A stretch of DNA of 64,000 nt, taken from contig CM036754.1 in the NCBI GenBank assembly GCA_020796225.1, forward strand, positions 14,027,867 to 14,091,866. The letters run 5' to 3'. The position numbers and the translations under genes were made by a program. This DNA comes from Arion vulgaris. Lineage: Eukaryota > Mollusca > Gastropoda > Stylommatophora > Arionidae. The notes under the pieces were generated by a model. That model was not told the DNA's origin and did not search any database. It saw nothing but the letters and a program-made list of their open reading frames with translations. Shown piece by piece: positions 13,801-28,100 of this stretch. Positions within the stretch are counted from its first letter, which is position 1; each line of letters opens with the position of its first letter.

Positions 13801-16800
13801 TCACACTTACCCCTAGTGTCTCTCACACTTACCCCTAGTGTCTCTCGCTCTTACCCCTAGTGTCTCTCGTCCTTACCCTAGTGTCTCTCACACTTACCCC
13901 TAGTGTCTCTCGTCCTTACTCCTAGTGTCTCTCACACTTACCCCTAGTGTCTCTCGTCCTTACCCTAGTGTCTCTCACACTTACCCCTAGTGTCTCTCGT
14001 CCTTACCCCTAGTGTCTCTCACACTTAACCCTAGTGTCTCTCACACTTACCCCTAGTGTCTCTCACACTTACTCCTAGTGTTTCTCGTCCTTACTCCTAG
14101 TGTCTCTCACACTTACCCTAGTGTCTCTCGTCCTAGTGTCTCTCGCCTTACCCCTAGTGTCTCTGCCCTTACCCCTAGTGTCTCTGCTCTTACCCCTAGT
14201 GTCTCTCACACTTACCCTAGTGTCTCTCACACTTACTCCTAGTGTCTCTCACACTTACCCCTAGTGTCTCTCACACTTACTCCTAGTGTTTCTCGTCCTT
14301 ACTCCTAGTGTCTCTCACACTTACCCCTAGTGTCTCTCGTCCTAGTGTCTCTCGTCCTTACTCCTAGTGTCTCTCACACTTACTCCTAGTGTCTCTCACA
14401 CTTACTCCTAGTGTCTCTCGTCCTTACCCCTAGTGTCTCTCACACTTACCCCTAGTGTCTCTCGCCCTTATCCCTAGTGTCTCTCGTCCTTACCCCTAGT
14501 GTCTCTCGTCCTTACCCCTAGTGTCTCTCGTCCTTACTCCTAGTGTCTCTCGTCCTTACTCCTAGTGTCTCTCACACTTACTCCTAGTGTCTCTACACTT
14601 ACCCCTAGTGTCTCTCGCTCTACCCCTAGTGTCTCTCACCTTACCCCTAGTGTCTCTCGCTCTTACCCTAGTGTCTCTCGCTCTACCCCTAGTGTCTCTC
14701 ACACTTACCCTAGTGTCTCTCACACTTACTCCTAGTGTCTCTCACACTTACTCCTAGTGTCTCTCGCCCTTACTCCTAGTGTCTCTCACACTTACTCCTA
14801 GTGTCTCTGCCCTTACCCTAGTGTCTCTCGTCCTTACTCCTAGTGTCTCTCGCCCTTACCCTAGTGTCTCTCACACTTACCCTAGTGTCTCTCACACTTA
14901 CCCTAGTGTCTCTCGCCTTACCCCTAGTGTCTCTCACTTACCCCTAGTGTCTCTCGCTCTTACCCCTAGTGTCTCTCACACTTACCCCTAGTGTCTCTCG
15001 CCCTTACCCCTAGTGTCTCTCGCCCTTACCCCTAGTGTCTCTCACACTTAGCCCTAGTGTCTCTCACACTTACCCCTAGTGTCTCTCGCTCTACCCTAGT
15101 GTCTCTCACACTTACCCCTAGTATCTCTCGTCCTTACCCCTAGTGTCTCTCACACTTACCCCTAGTGTCTCTCGTCCTTACCCTAGTGTCTCTCACACTT
15201 ACCCTAGTGTCTCTCGTCCTTACCCTAGTGTCTCTCACACTTACCCCTAGTGTCTCTCACATTTACCCCTAGTGTCTCTCGCCCTTACCCCTAGTGTCTC
15301 TCGTCCTTACTCCTAGTGTCTCTCGTCCTACCCTAGTGTCTCTCACACTTACTCCTAGTGTCTCTCGTCCTTACCCCTAGTGTCTCTCGTCCTTACCCCT
15401 AGTGTCTCTCACACTTACTCCTAGTGTCTCTCGTCCTTACCCCTAGTGTCTCTCGTCCTTACTCCTAGTGTCTCTCGTCCTTACCCCTAGTGTCTCTCAC
15501 ACTTACCCTAGTGTCTCTCCTACCCTAGTGTCTCTCACACTTACCCCTAGTGTCTCTCACACTTACCCCTAGTGGCTCTCACACTTACCCCTAGTGTCTC
15601 TCGCTCTTACCCCTAGTGTCTCTCACACTTACCCCTAGTGTCTCTCGCCCTTACCCCTAGTGTCTCTGTCCTTACCCTAGTGTCTCTCACACTTACCCTA
15701 GTGTCTCTCACACTTACCCTAGTGTCTCTCGCCCTTACCCTAGTGTCTCTCGCCCTTACCCTAGTGTCTCTCGTCCTTACCCCTAGTGTCTCTCACACTT
15801 AGCCCTAGTGTCTCTCACACTTACCCCTAGTGTCTCTCGCTCTTACCCCTAGTGTCTCTCGTCCTTACCCTAGTGTCTCTCACACTTACCCCTAGTGTCT
15901 CTCGTCCTTACTCCTAGTGTCTCTCACACTTACCCCTAGTGTCTCTCGTCCTTACCCCTAGTGTCTCTCACACTTACCCTAGTGTCTCTCGTCCTTACCC
16001 CTAGTGTCTCTCACACTTAACCCTAGTGTCTCTCACACTTACCCCTAGTGTCTCTCACACTTACTCCTAGTGTTTCTCGTCCTTACTCCTAGTGTCTCTC
16101 ACACTTACCCCTAGTGTCTCTCGTCCTAGTGTCTCGCCCTTACCCCTAGTGTCTCTCGCCCTTACCCTAGTGTCTCTCGCTCTTACCCCTAGTGTCTCTC
16201 ACACTTACCCTAGTGTCTCTCACACTTACTCCTAGTGTCTCTCACACTTACCCCTAGTGTCTCTCACACTTACTCCTAGTGTTTCTCGTCCTTACTCCTA
16301 GTGTCTCTCACACTTACCCCTAGTGTCTCTCGTCCTAGTGTCTCTCGTCCTTACCCCTAGTGTCTCTCGTCCTTACTCCTAGTGTCTCTCGTCCTTACTC
16401 CTAGTGTCTCTCACACTTACTCCTAGTGTCTCTCACACTTACCCTAGTGTCTCTCGCTCTTACCCTAGTGTCTCTCACACTTACCCTAGTGTCTCTCGCT
16501 CTTACCCTAGTGTCTCTCGCTCTACCCCTAGTGTCTCTCACACTTACCCTAGTGTCTCTCACACTTACTCCTAGTGTCTCTCACACTTACTCCTAGTGTC
16601 TCTCGCCCTTACTCCTAGTGTCTCTCACACTTACTCCTAGTGTCTCTCGCCCTTACCCCTAGTGTTCTCGTCCTTACTCCTAGTGTTCTCCCCTTACCCT
16701 AGTGTCTCTCACACTTACCCCTAGTGTCTCTCGCTCTTACCCCTAGTGTCTCTCACACTTACCCTAGTGTCTCTCGCTCTTACCCCTAGTGTCTCTCACA

Positions 16801-19800
16801 CTTACCCCTAGTGTCTCTCGCCCTTACCCTAGTGTCTCTCGCCCTTACCCTAGTGTCTCTCACACTTACCCCTAGTGTCTCTCACACTTACCCTAGTGTC
16901 TCTCGCTCTTACCCCTAGTGTCTCTCACACTTACCCCTAGTATCTCTGTCCTTACCCCTAGTGTCTCCCCACTTACCCCTAGTGTCTCTGTCCTTACCCT
17001 AGTGTCTCTCACACTTACCCCTAGTGTCTCTCGTCCTTACCCTAGTGTCTCTCACACTTACCCCTAGTGTCTCTCACATTTACCCCTAGTGTCTCTCGCC
17101 CTTATCCCTAGTGTCTCTCGTCCTTACTCCTAGTGTCTCTCGTCCTTACCCCTAGTGTCTCTCACACTTACTCCTAGTGTCTCTCGTCCTTACCCCTAGT
17201 GTCTCTCGTCCTTACCCCTAGTGTCTCTCACACTTACTCCTAGTGTCTCTCGTCCTTACCCCTAGTGTCTCTCGTCCTTACTCCTAGTGTCTCTCGTCCT
17301 TACCCCTAGTGTCTCTCACACTTACTCCTAGTTTCTCTCGTCCTTACTCCTAGTGTCTCTCGCCCTTACTCCTAGTGTCTCTCGCCCTTATCCCTAGTGT
17401 CTCTCGTCCTTACCCTTAGTGTCTCTCACACTTACCCCTAGTGTCTCTCACACTTAACCCTAGTGTCTCTCACACTTACCCCTAGTGTCTCTCACACTTC
17501 ACCCTAGTGTCTCTCGCCCTTACCCCTAGTGTCTCTCGCCCTTACCCCTAGTGTCTCCCGCTCTTACCCCTAGTGTCTCTCACACTTACTCCTAGTGTCT
17601 CTCACACTTACCCCTAGTGTCTCTCGCCCTTATCCCTAGTGTCTCTCGTCCTTACCCCTAGTGTCTCTCGTCCTTACCCCTAGTGTCTCTCGCACTTACC
17701 CCTAGTGTCTCTCGTCCTTACCCCTAGTGTCTCTCGTCCTTACCCCTAGTGTCTCTCGCACTTACCCCTAGTGTCTCTCGTCCTTACTCCTAGTGTCTCT
17801 CGCCCTTACTCCTAGTGTCTCTCGCCTTTACTCCTAGTGTCTCTCGCCCTTACTCCTAGTCTCTCTCGTCCTTACTCCTAGTGTCTCTCGTCCTTACCCC
17901 TAGTGTCTCTCGTCCTTACTCCTAGTGTCTCTCGCCCTTACCCCTAGTGTCTCTCGTCCTTACTCCTAGTGTCTCTCGCTCTTACCCCTAGTGTCTCTCA
18001 CACTTACTCCTAGTGTTTCTCGTCCTTACTCCTAGTGTCTCTCACACTTACCCCTAGTGTCTCTCGTCCTAGTGTCTCTCGTCCTTACTCCTAGTGTCTC
18101 TCACACTTACTCCTAGTGTCTCTCACACTTACTCCTAGGTCTCTCGTCCTTACCCTAGTGTCTCTCACACTTACCCCTAGTGTCTCTGCCCTTACCCCTA
18201 GTGTCTCTCGTCCTTCCCTAGTGTCTCTCGTCCTTACCCCTAGTGTCTCTCGTCCTTACTCCTAGTGTCTCTCGTCCTTACTCCTAGTGTCTCTCACACT
18301 TACTCCTAGTGTCTCTCACACTTACCCTAGTGTCTCTCGCTCTTACCCCTAGTGTCTCTCACACTTACCCCTAGTGTCTCTCGCTCTTACCCTAGTGTCT
18401 CTCACACTTACCCTAGTGTCTCTCACACTTACTCCTAGTGTCTCTCACACTTACTCCTAGTGTCTCTGCCCTTACTCCTAGTGTCTCTCACTTACTCCTA
18501 GTGTCTCTGCCCTTACCCTAGTGTCTCTCGTCCTTACTCCTAGTGTCTCTCGCCCTTACCCCTAGTGTCTCTCACACTTACCCCTAGTGTCTCTACACTT
18601 ACCCCTAGTGTCTCTCGCTCTACCCTAGTGTCTCTCACACTTACCCTAGTGTCTCTCGCTCTTACCCCTAGTGTCTCTCACACTTACCCCTAGTGTCTCT
18701 GCCCTTACCCTAGTGTCTCTCGCTCTTACCCCTAGTGTCTCTCGCCCTTACCCCTAGTGTCTCTCACACTTAGCCCTAGTGTCTCTCACACTTACCCCTA
18801 GTGTCTCTGCTCTTACCCCTAGTGTCTCTCACTTACCCTAGTATCTCGTCCTTACCCTAGTGTCTCTCACACTTACCCTAGTGTCTCTCGTCCTTACCCC
18901 TAGTGTCTCTCACACTTACCCTAGTGTCTCTCGTCCTTACCCTAGTGTCTCTCACACTTACCCTAGTGTCTCTACATTTACCCCTAGTGTCTCTCGCCTA
19001 CCCTAGTGTCTCTCGTCCTTACTCCTAGTGTCTCTCGTCCTTACCCCTAGTGTCTCTCACACTTACTCCTAGTGTCTCTCGTCCTTACCCCTAGTGTCTC
19101 TCGTCCTTACCCCTAGTGTCTCTCACACTTACTCCTAGTGTCTCTCGTCCTTACCCCTAGTGTCTCTCGTCCTTACTCCTAGTGTCTCTCGTCCTTACCC
19201 CTAGTGTCTCTCACACTTACTCCTAGTTTCTCTCGTCCTTACTCCTAGTGTCTCTCGCCCTTACTCCTAGTGTCTCTCGCCCTTATCCCTAGTGTCTCTC
19301 GTCCTTACCCTTAGTGTCTCTCACACTTACCCTAGTGTCTCTCACACTTACCCCTAGTGTCTCTCACACTTACCCCTAGTGTCTCTCACACTTACCCCTA
19401 GTGTCTCTCGCCCTTACCCCTAGTGTCTCTCGCCCTTACCCCTAGTGTCTCCGCTCTTACCCTAGTGTCTCTCACACTTACTCCTAGTGTCTCTCACACT
19501 TACCCCTAGTGTCTCTCACACTTACCCCTAGTGTATCTCGTCCTTACTCCTAGTGTCTCTCACACTTACTCCTAGTGTCTCTCACACTTAGCCCTAGTGT
19601 CTCTCACACTTACCCCTAGTGTCTCTCGCCCTTATCCCTAGTGTCTCTCGTCCTTACCCCTAGTGTCTCTCGTCCTTACCCCTAGTGTCTCTCGCACTTA
19701 CCCCTAGTGTCTCTCGTCCTTACCCCTAGTGTCTCTCGTCCTTACCCCTAGTGTCTCTCGCACTTACCCCTAGTGTCTCTCGTCCTTACTCCTAGTGTCT

Positions 19801-22800
19801 CTCGCCCTTACTCCTAGTGTCTCTCGCCCTTACTCCTAGTGTCTCTCGCCCTTACTCCTAGTCTCTCTCGTCCTTACTCCTAGTGTCTCTCGTCCTTACC
19901 CCTAGTGTCTCTCGTCCTTACTCCTAGTGTCTCTCGCCCTTACCCCTAGTGTCTCTCGTCCTTACTCCTAGTGTCTCTCGCTCTTACTCCTAGTGGCTCT
20001 CGTCCTTACCCCTAGTGTCTCTCGCTCTTACCCCTAGTGTCTCTCGTCCTTACTCCTAGTGTCTCTCACACTTACTCCTAGTGTCTCTCGTCCTTACTCC
20101 TAGTGTCTCTCGCTCTTACCCCTAGTGTCTCTCGTCCTTACTCCTAGTGGCTCTCGTCCTTACCCTAGTGTCTCTCGTCCTTACTCCTAGTGTCTCTGCC
20201 CTTACCCTAGTGGCTCTCACACTTACCCCTAGTGTCTCTCACACTTACTCCTAGTGTCTCTCGCTCTTACCCCTAGTGTCTCTCGTCCTTACTCCTAGTG
20301 GCTCTCGTCCGTACCCCTAGTGTCTCTCGTCCTTACTCCTAGTGTCTCTCGCCCTTACCCCTAGTGGCTCTCACACTTACTCCTAGTGTCTCTCACACTT
20401 ACTCCTAGTGTCTCTCGCCCTTACCCCTAGTGTTTCTCACACTTACCCCTAGTGTCTCTACACTTACCCTAGTGTCTCTCACACTTACTCCTAGTGTCTC
20501 TCACACTTACTCCTAGTGTCTCTCACACTTACTCCTAGTGTCTCTCGCCCTTACCCCTAGTGTCTCTCACACTTACCCCTAGTGTCTCTCACACTTACCC
20601 CTAGTGTCTCTCGCCCTTACCCCTAGTGTCCCTCCAAAGTCGATCAAGCCTTACTTTGTCTTCAGAGGTACCTGTAATTTAGATCCCTAAGTAAAGGATC
20701 AGGCGAGTACTGTTTGCATACCAATAATTTGGTTTGGCTCAAGCCGGCATTGAACCCCGGAGTTTTCACGGGGTCACTAGTATAACGTGTTATTAACTTC
20801 GCTTATGACGACCCATGCAGGCCCATGCAGGTAACTTCAAAGTATGGATGGAGGAATTACAGTTAAGAGAAGTAGAGGTTGTTCCCAAAAAAGAAGGATG
20901 TGACTGATGATATGAGCATGACGGCAGCAGAGGCGGGACATCTAGCCTATGAGGGAGATCATTTCACACAAAAACTGATATAACTTAATATATGATGATG
21001 TAACTTAATGCAGCACTTACCAGGTACAACCTAATATTAATATAGTTAGTTAGTTTGTTTGTTCCTTACGTGCCAATGGCGGCACATAGGGCAGAGGTTT
21101 TAGATATCCATATGATGCGGTTCGTTGCTAGCAGTTGGAGATCTTGTATGGTTTTACATCCCAATAGTTTACTTTCTTGTTGGATTGTTCTTCGAAGAGT
21201 GGTCTAAGGTCTTCCACGTTTTCTTTTCCCAACTGGTGACCACATAAGGACTTGTCGATTTAGTATCTGTTCGTCTGATCTAAGAACATGACCTAAATAT
21301 TTCCACCTTCTTTTCCTTATAATATTTGATACGGGTTGTTTGTGTGTTCTATCTCTCACTGTGTTGTTAGAAATGAAATCACTCCATTTTACTTTTAATA
21401 ATTTTCGGAGACATTTATTCTCAAAGCTGTCCAGCTTCTTATCAATTTTCTTTGTTGATTTCCAACTTTCACAACCGTAGCTCAGTACAGGAATCACACA
21501 TGACCTAAACAATTTAACTTTTGTGCACATACTAAGGTCTTGAGATTGCCAGATATTTGTTAATTTAGTGAATATTAATATACAATCATCAAATTGATTT
21601 TTATGTGATGTTGACTAGATCCATCATCATCATCTGTCGAACGGTTCTACTACTTTATTCTGTAAAATATGACATGGTATGAAAACGGGTTCTTTACTTT
21701 TTACCATGCTGTATTCAATACAAGACTAGTATGCTTTAATGATAACTTGAAGGTAATTTGTTGCATATAACATTTCCAGGTACACCCTAATTCTAAAAGG
21801 TCTCCAGACAAGAAAGTCAAGCTATATGAGTTTGCTGGTCAAATTGTGGGCAAGTGTCTGTTTGAAACTGCTGTTGGTAGAACCCAGTTGGTCAAGGCTC
21901 GATTCACAAGGTCATTTCTAGCTCAACTGTTAGGTCTCAAGGTCACATATAAGGTCAGTATCTTCTGATTCTAACGTAAACTTGACAAGCATACGTCAGT
22001 TTCTCTTCTGATTCTAACGTAAACTTGACAAGCATACGTCAGTTTCTCTTCTGATTCTAACGTAAACTTGACAAGCATACGTCAGTTTCTCTTCTGATTC
22101 TAACGTAAACTTGACAAGCATACGTCAGTTTCTCTTCTGGTTCTAACGTAAACTTGACAAGCATACGTCAGTTTCTCTTCTGATTCTAACGTAAACTTGA
22201 CAAGCATACGTCAGTTTCTCTTCTGATTCTAACGTAAACTTGACAAGCATACGTCAGTTTCTCTTCTGATTCTAACTTAAACTTGACAAGCATACGTCAG
22301 TTTCTCTTCTGATTCTAACGTAAACTTGACAAGCATACGTCAGATTCTCTTCTGATTCTAACGTAAACTTGACAAGCATACGTCAGTTTCTCTTCTGATT
22401 CTAACGTAAACTTGACAAGCATACGTCAGTTTCTCTTCTGATTCTAACGTAAACTTGACAAGCATACGTCAGTTTCTCTTCTGGATGTTGTATTTGATGT
22501 TTCCGATACCGACACCTTCATTACAAGTTCTTGTGGACACCATTGTACTGGTTTTCATTAAATTGTAACTTCCGCCTGCTCAGTGTGCGCGTAGCGCGTT
22601 GGACGACGGGTGACAAGCCCCCTGTGAGTGCGGTTCAGTTCCGCGGGCTGGCAGAAAAGCCACAGGTTCTCCAGATTTAGGGTGTTCGGGGCAACGAACC
22701 GAAGGGTTACGATGTCCATGGCACCGAGCCGAAGAGCTGAAAGCTCAAGTGCTTCTGGATCGGAAAAAAAAATTAAATTGTAAACTAATGTTCATTGCAA

Positions 22801-25113
22801 CAATAACTTTTTTTATAATATTAACTTGTATTAGATATACACGAGGGGACAGATAACTTTATGGAAGTGGTTACGACGTTAGGGGAAATCCCGGTCCAAT
22901 GAATTCAATCCTTCTACTTAAAACCCATTTTATTTTTAGATATTACACAAACGTAACGTGTAGGCGTTTATCATACTCCACAGCTCCCTCCACTAACTAA
23001 GTGAGGTCGAATATTTTGTCTACATACATGTTTTTCCAAAATCCCATTTTTTAACATTTAATAGACAACTTACAATTTTTAAAACAAATCAAACATTCTG
23101 CTTCTTCTTCTTGTTTTGTCAGCTATGAATTCAGGCGTAGTCAAGGCGTCCAGTATGGTGTTTCTGACTGATTTTTGCGTGAAGGATTGCTTTCCATATC
23201 ATCAGTGTCCCTCGCCATTCAGGCGAGCCTTCTCCGACTTCAGAGGTCATCGAACATTCAATTTTAAGTCTTTGACTCCTAAATATCTATTTGACCAGTT
23301 ATTCCACTAACTACTCTGTTAGAAAACCGTCTTGGACAGAATATTGTTAATCTCCTCGTTTGTCTTATCCCCTTTCTAAGTTACCTCAGTGAAGTACGCT
23401 CTGAATGTTTGTCTATCTATCTATCTATCTATTCTCTATTCCCAGGTGGAAGATGTAGTTGGCTGTCCACTCTTGCCGTTAAGCGTAGGGATGGGAGCTT
23501 TAATTTGCGTTGTAGATCTAGATGAGTCGCCCTTGTTGTGTTGTATCCGTGTTTGTGTAGTGTGGTCTTCATATTGTCTATCCATTTTTTTCTTGGTCTT
23601 CCCTTAGCTCTAGTAGCCGATTTCTTTTTATTGTATGCTGTTATTGGTGGTTGGTTGTATTTCATTCTCATTAAATGTCCAAACCACTGCATTTGTTGTC
23701 TTTCGATGTATTCGGTGCATAAAGTTATGCCCACTCTGCTTTTGATGTCCTCAATTCGTAGTCTGTCTTTCCTGGTGACTCCCACTGCCTCTGAATGTTT
23801 CCACTTGATATACTCGTCTCGACATCAAACAATAGAAGAAAACTAGTCACAATAGAGGTGTTGACGCAGAATTCTGGGAGTATCAAGAAGAGACCGGTTT
23901 AGAAATGAAGACATCGGGGGGAAAAGTGGGTACTGAACTTCATCAAGAAACAACAAATTAAATGGTTCGGCCACATAAGTAGATTACTAACAGACCGCGC
24001 GCCTCAAAGAGCAATGCTACACTGATACAATGGATACAAAGCAAAAGGCCAGCTACGCAAAAGGGGGACCACCTAAACAACAGAGACGGTAAAAAAGTAC
24101 AATTTATGAAGGGCACACGAAAGCTCGTTCTATGAATCTCTTTTAATCTAAATGCTGTTGGGCAAACCCTGATTTTAGAAAATAAAGAAGAAGAAGGTAA
24201 GTACAGACAGACTATGTTACTGTAGAGGAAACTGGTATTAACGGATGAAGCCTCATCAGTGGCGGCCCATTATAAAGGGCCAGTTTGACCTGACCCAACC
24301 AAAAATAATGCGTAATGTGTATTATAAATTATTTGTTCATAATTATTACTTCTAACGTGATACTGATTAGCTTTTAAAGATAAATATGTAATGCTAACAA
24401 ATCAAATACAGTCTGAAATCCAGCGTCTTTCCTCCCTAATTTGTATGTTTCGCACATTTCCAGCGCACTATTTTTTTATAACCCGTAGAAATGTGGTCTA
24501 TTTAGACCGTCTGTTAACATAGCGACCTTTGATCTCTCTCTCGTCTGGTTATTTAGCACAGACAAATATGCGATTTTCATTTATTCAGTAGGAAAATTCT
24601 TACACGGCCACGCCAGTACACTGTTAAACTGGGGTATTGCGTAAAAGATTAGTTCGGGTGCGTAAATACCGAATAATATATACAAATAATAGAAAATAAT
24701 AGAAATGATTAACTAACCATCATAGAATAGTTTACGGTAATCGCCGATTTTATCAATATAAATGTGTACGACAATGTACGTTCTAGAAAAAAGGAGAGGG
24801 ATGGGGGATAATAGGCAAATATTAGTAAATACTAAATTATAACCTAACCCAAAAACCATGATTTTTTCCGAAAATTGTTGTTTGTCCCCACCAACAAAAA
24901 TGATCACGAGCCGCCACTCAGCCTGATCTACTTGAAAATGTTTTGTAATGGCATATGTTGGTCGACTTTTATACGATGTTGTGGTGACTTGTGAGTATTG
25001 TGTATGATGCTGGAGCATCAGCATATGACACAGACAACTACAGCCACCATCATAGCAGTTGCATATTTATCTTCTTGACAAAGCTGTCAACATGGAAGAG
25101 AATACAATCAGTA

Positions 25114-25179
<66 letters not shown>

Positions 25180-28100
25180 TTAACTGTGTCCTACTTTGCA
25201 GCACTTTGAGACAGATGACCCAGAGTACTATGCAACGAAGATTTCTTACATTGAGCAGCACAATGTTGACGATATGCAACTGACATTCTCAGATGAAGTT
25301 TATGATAACAAGGGGCAACTAATCAAGGTTAGAATATAGAACAATAACCAGTCATGCATTCATTTTGTATCCATTGTATCAGAGCAACATTACTCTGTGA
25401 GGTGCACTGTCTGTTGGTAATCTACTTATGTGGCCGAACCACTTAATTTGTTGTTTCTTGATGAAGTTTAGTACTGATGTTGTACAAACTTTTTCCTGAT
25501 GTCTTCATTTCTCAACCGGTCACTTCTTGTTACTCCCAGCATTCTGCATTGATACTTCGTCTCTGTCGTGACTAGTTTTATTTATAAACATAATAGGACG
25601 TGCAAACATTAATCAAACATTTCTCTATGTGCACAGGGTATAGAATAGTTTAGTAACTCCAGGTCTAAGGAAAATATTGTAAAGATTTGACTGTCCATAA
25701 ACTAAACTCCATGTTTGATCGTACCAGGTTGTCAACATCATTCCAAATGGCGCTAAAATTGCCGTGACCAACAGCAACAAACTACGCTATCTGGATGCAC
25801 TTGCTCAACATCGGCTGGTGACTCCAGTCAAGAATGAAGTGGAGAGCTTTATACGAGGTCTGATGTCAGAGATCATACCTGGACAACTGTTAAGCATATT
25901 TGATGAACAAGAACTGGAGGTGAGATACATAGTTGTTGTATTTCTTCTGTCTCATCTCTAACCAACATTAGTTCGTTCAGAACATGAACTGGAGGTGAGA
26001 TGATGAATTTTCCTTGATGTTCTGTACTTTAATAGCCAACTATCAAGCTGTTGCAGAACAGAAGCGTTTGTTCTTTTCTGTCTATGATATTCTTAGTACT
26101 CTAATATAGTACATACATAATTTTAATGTTCAATTATTTGTATACACTTTGAATACGCGCAGTTTCACTTCTTCAACAGCCATTTGTTGCTGTTATTGGC
26201 TATTGATATGTGTTCAATATTTCATACAATTTATTTGTTGCTGTTATTGGCTATTGATATGTGTTCAATATTTCATACAATTTATTTGTTGCTGTTATTG
26301 GCTATTGATATGTGTTCAATATTTCATACAATTTATTTGTTGATGTTATTGGCTATTGATATGTGTTCAATATTTCATACAATTTATTTGTTGATGTTAT
26401 TGGTTATTGATATGTGTTCAATATTTCATACAATTTATTTGTTGCTGTTATTGGCTATTGATATGTGTTCAATATTTCATACAATTTATTTGTTGATGTT
26501 ATTGGCTATTGATATGTGTTCAATATTTCATACAATTTATTTGTTGATGTTATTGGCTATTGATATGTGTTCAATATTTCATACAATTTATTTGTTGCTG
26601 TTATTGGCTATTGATATGTGTTCAATATTTCATACAATTTATTTGTTGCTGTTATTGGCTATTGATATGTGTTCAATATTTCATACAATTTATTTGTTGC
26701 TGTTATTGGCTATTGATATGTGTTCAATATTTCATACAATTTATTTGTTGATGTTATTGGCTATTGATATGTGTTCAATATTTCATACAATTTATTTGTT
26801 GATGTTATTGGTTATTGATATGTGTTCAATATTTCATACAATTTATTTGTTGCTGTTATTGGCTATTGATATGTGTTCAATATTTCATACAATTTATTTG
26901 TTGATGTTATTGGCTATTGATATGTGTTCAATATTTCATACAATTTATTTGTTGATGTTATTGGCTATTGATATGTGTTCAATATTTCATACAATTTATT
27001 TGTTGCTGTTATTGGCTATTGATATGTGTTCAATATTTCATACAATTTATTTGTTGCTGTTATTGGCTATTGATATGTGTTCAATATTTCATACAATTTA
27101 TTTGTTGCTATTATTGGCTATTGATATGTGTTCAATATTTCATACAATTTATTTGTTGCTGTTATTGGCTATTATGTGTTCAATATTTCATACAATTTAT
27201 TTGTTGCTGTTATTGGCTATTGATATGTGTTCAATATTTCATACAATTTATTTGTTGCTGTTATTGGCTATTGATATGTGTTCAATATTTCATACAATTT
27301 ATTTGTTGCTGTTATTGGCTATTGATATGTGTTCAATATTTCATACAATTTATTTGTTGCTGTTATTGGCTATTGATATGTGTTCAATATTTCATACAAT
27401 TTATTTGTTGCTGTTATTGGCTATTGATATGTGTTCAATATTTCATACAATTTATTTGTTGCTGTTATTGGCTATTGATATGTGTTCAATATTTCATACA
27501 ATTTATTTGTTGCTGTTATTGGCTATTGATATGTGTTCAATATTTCATACAATTTATTTGTTGCTGTTATTGGCTATTGATATGTGTTCAATATTTCATA
27601 CAATTTATTTGTTGCTGTTATTGGCTATTGATATGTGTTCAATATTTCATACAATTTATTTGTTGCTGTTATTGGCTATTGATATGTGTTCAATATTTCA
27701 TACAATTTATTTGTTGCTGTTATTGGCTATTGATATGTGTTCAATATTTCATACAATTTATTTGTTGATGTTATTGGCTATTGATATGTGTTCAATATTT
27801 CATACAATTTATTTGTTGCTGTTATTGGCTATTGATATGTGTTCAATATTTCATACAATTTATTTGTTGATGTTATTGGCTATTGATATGTGTTCAATAT
27901 TTCATACAATTTATTTGTTGATGTTATTGGTTATTGATATGTGTTCAATATTTCATACAATTTATTTGTTGCTGTTATTGGCTATTGATATGTGTTCAAT
28001 ATTTCATACAATTTATTTGTTGATGTTATTGGCTATTGATATGTGTTCAATATTTCATACAATTTATTTGTTGCTGTTATTGGCTATTGATATGTGTTCA

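Noticed and set aside
13467..20635. CRISPR array or telomeric repeat
   Set aside because: Units are contiguous without spacers, the genome is animal, and the unit derives from a SINE rather than a telomere motif.
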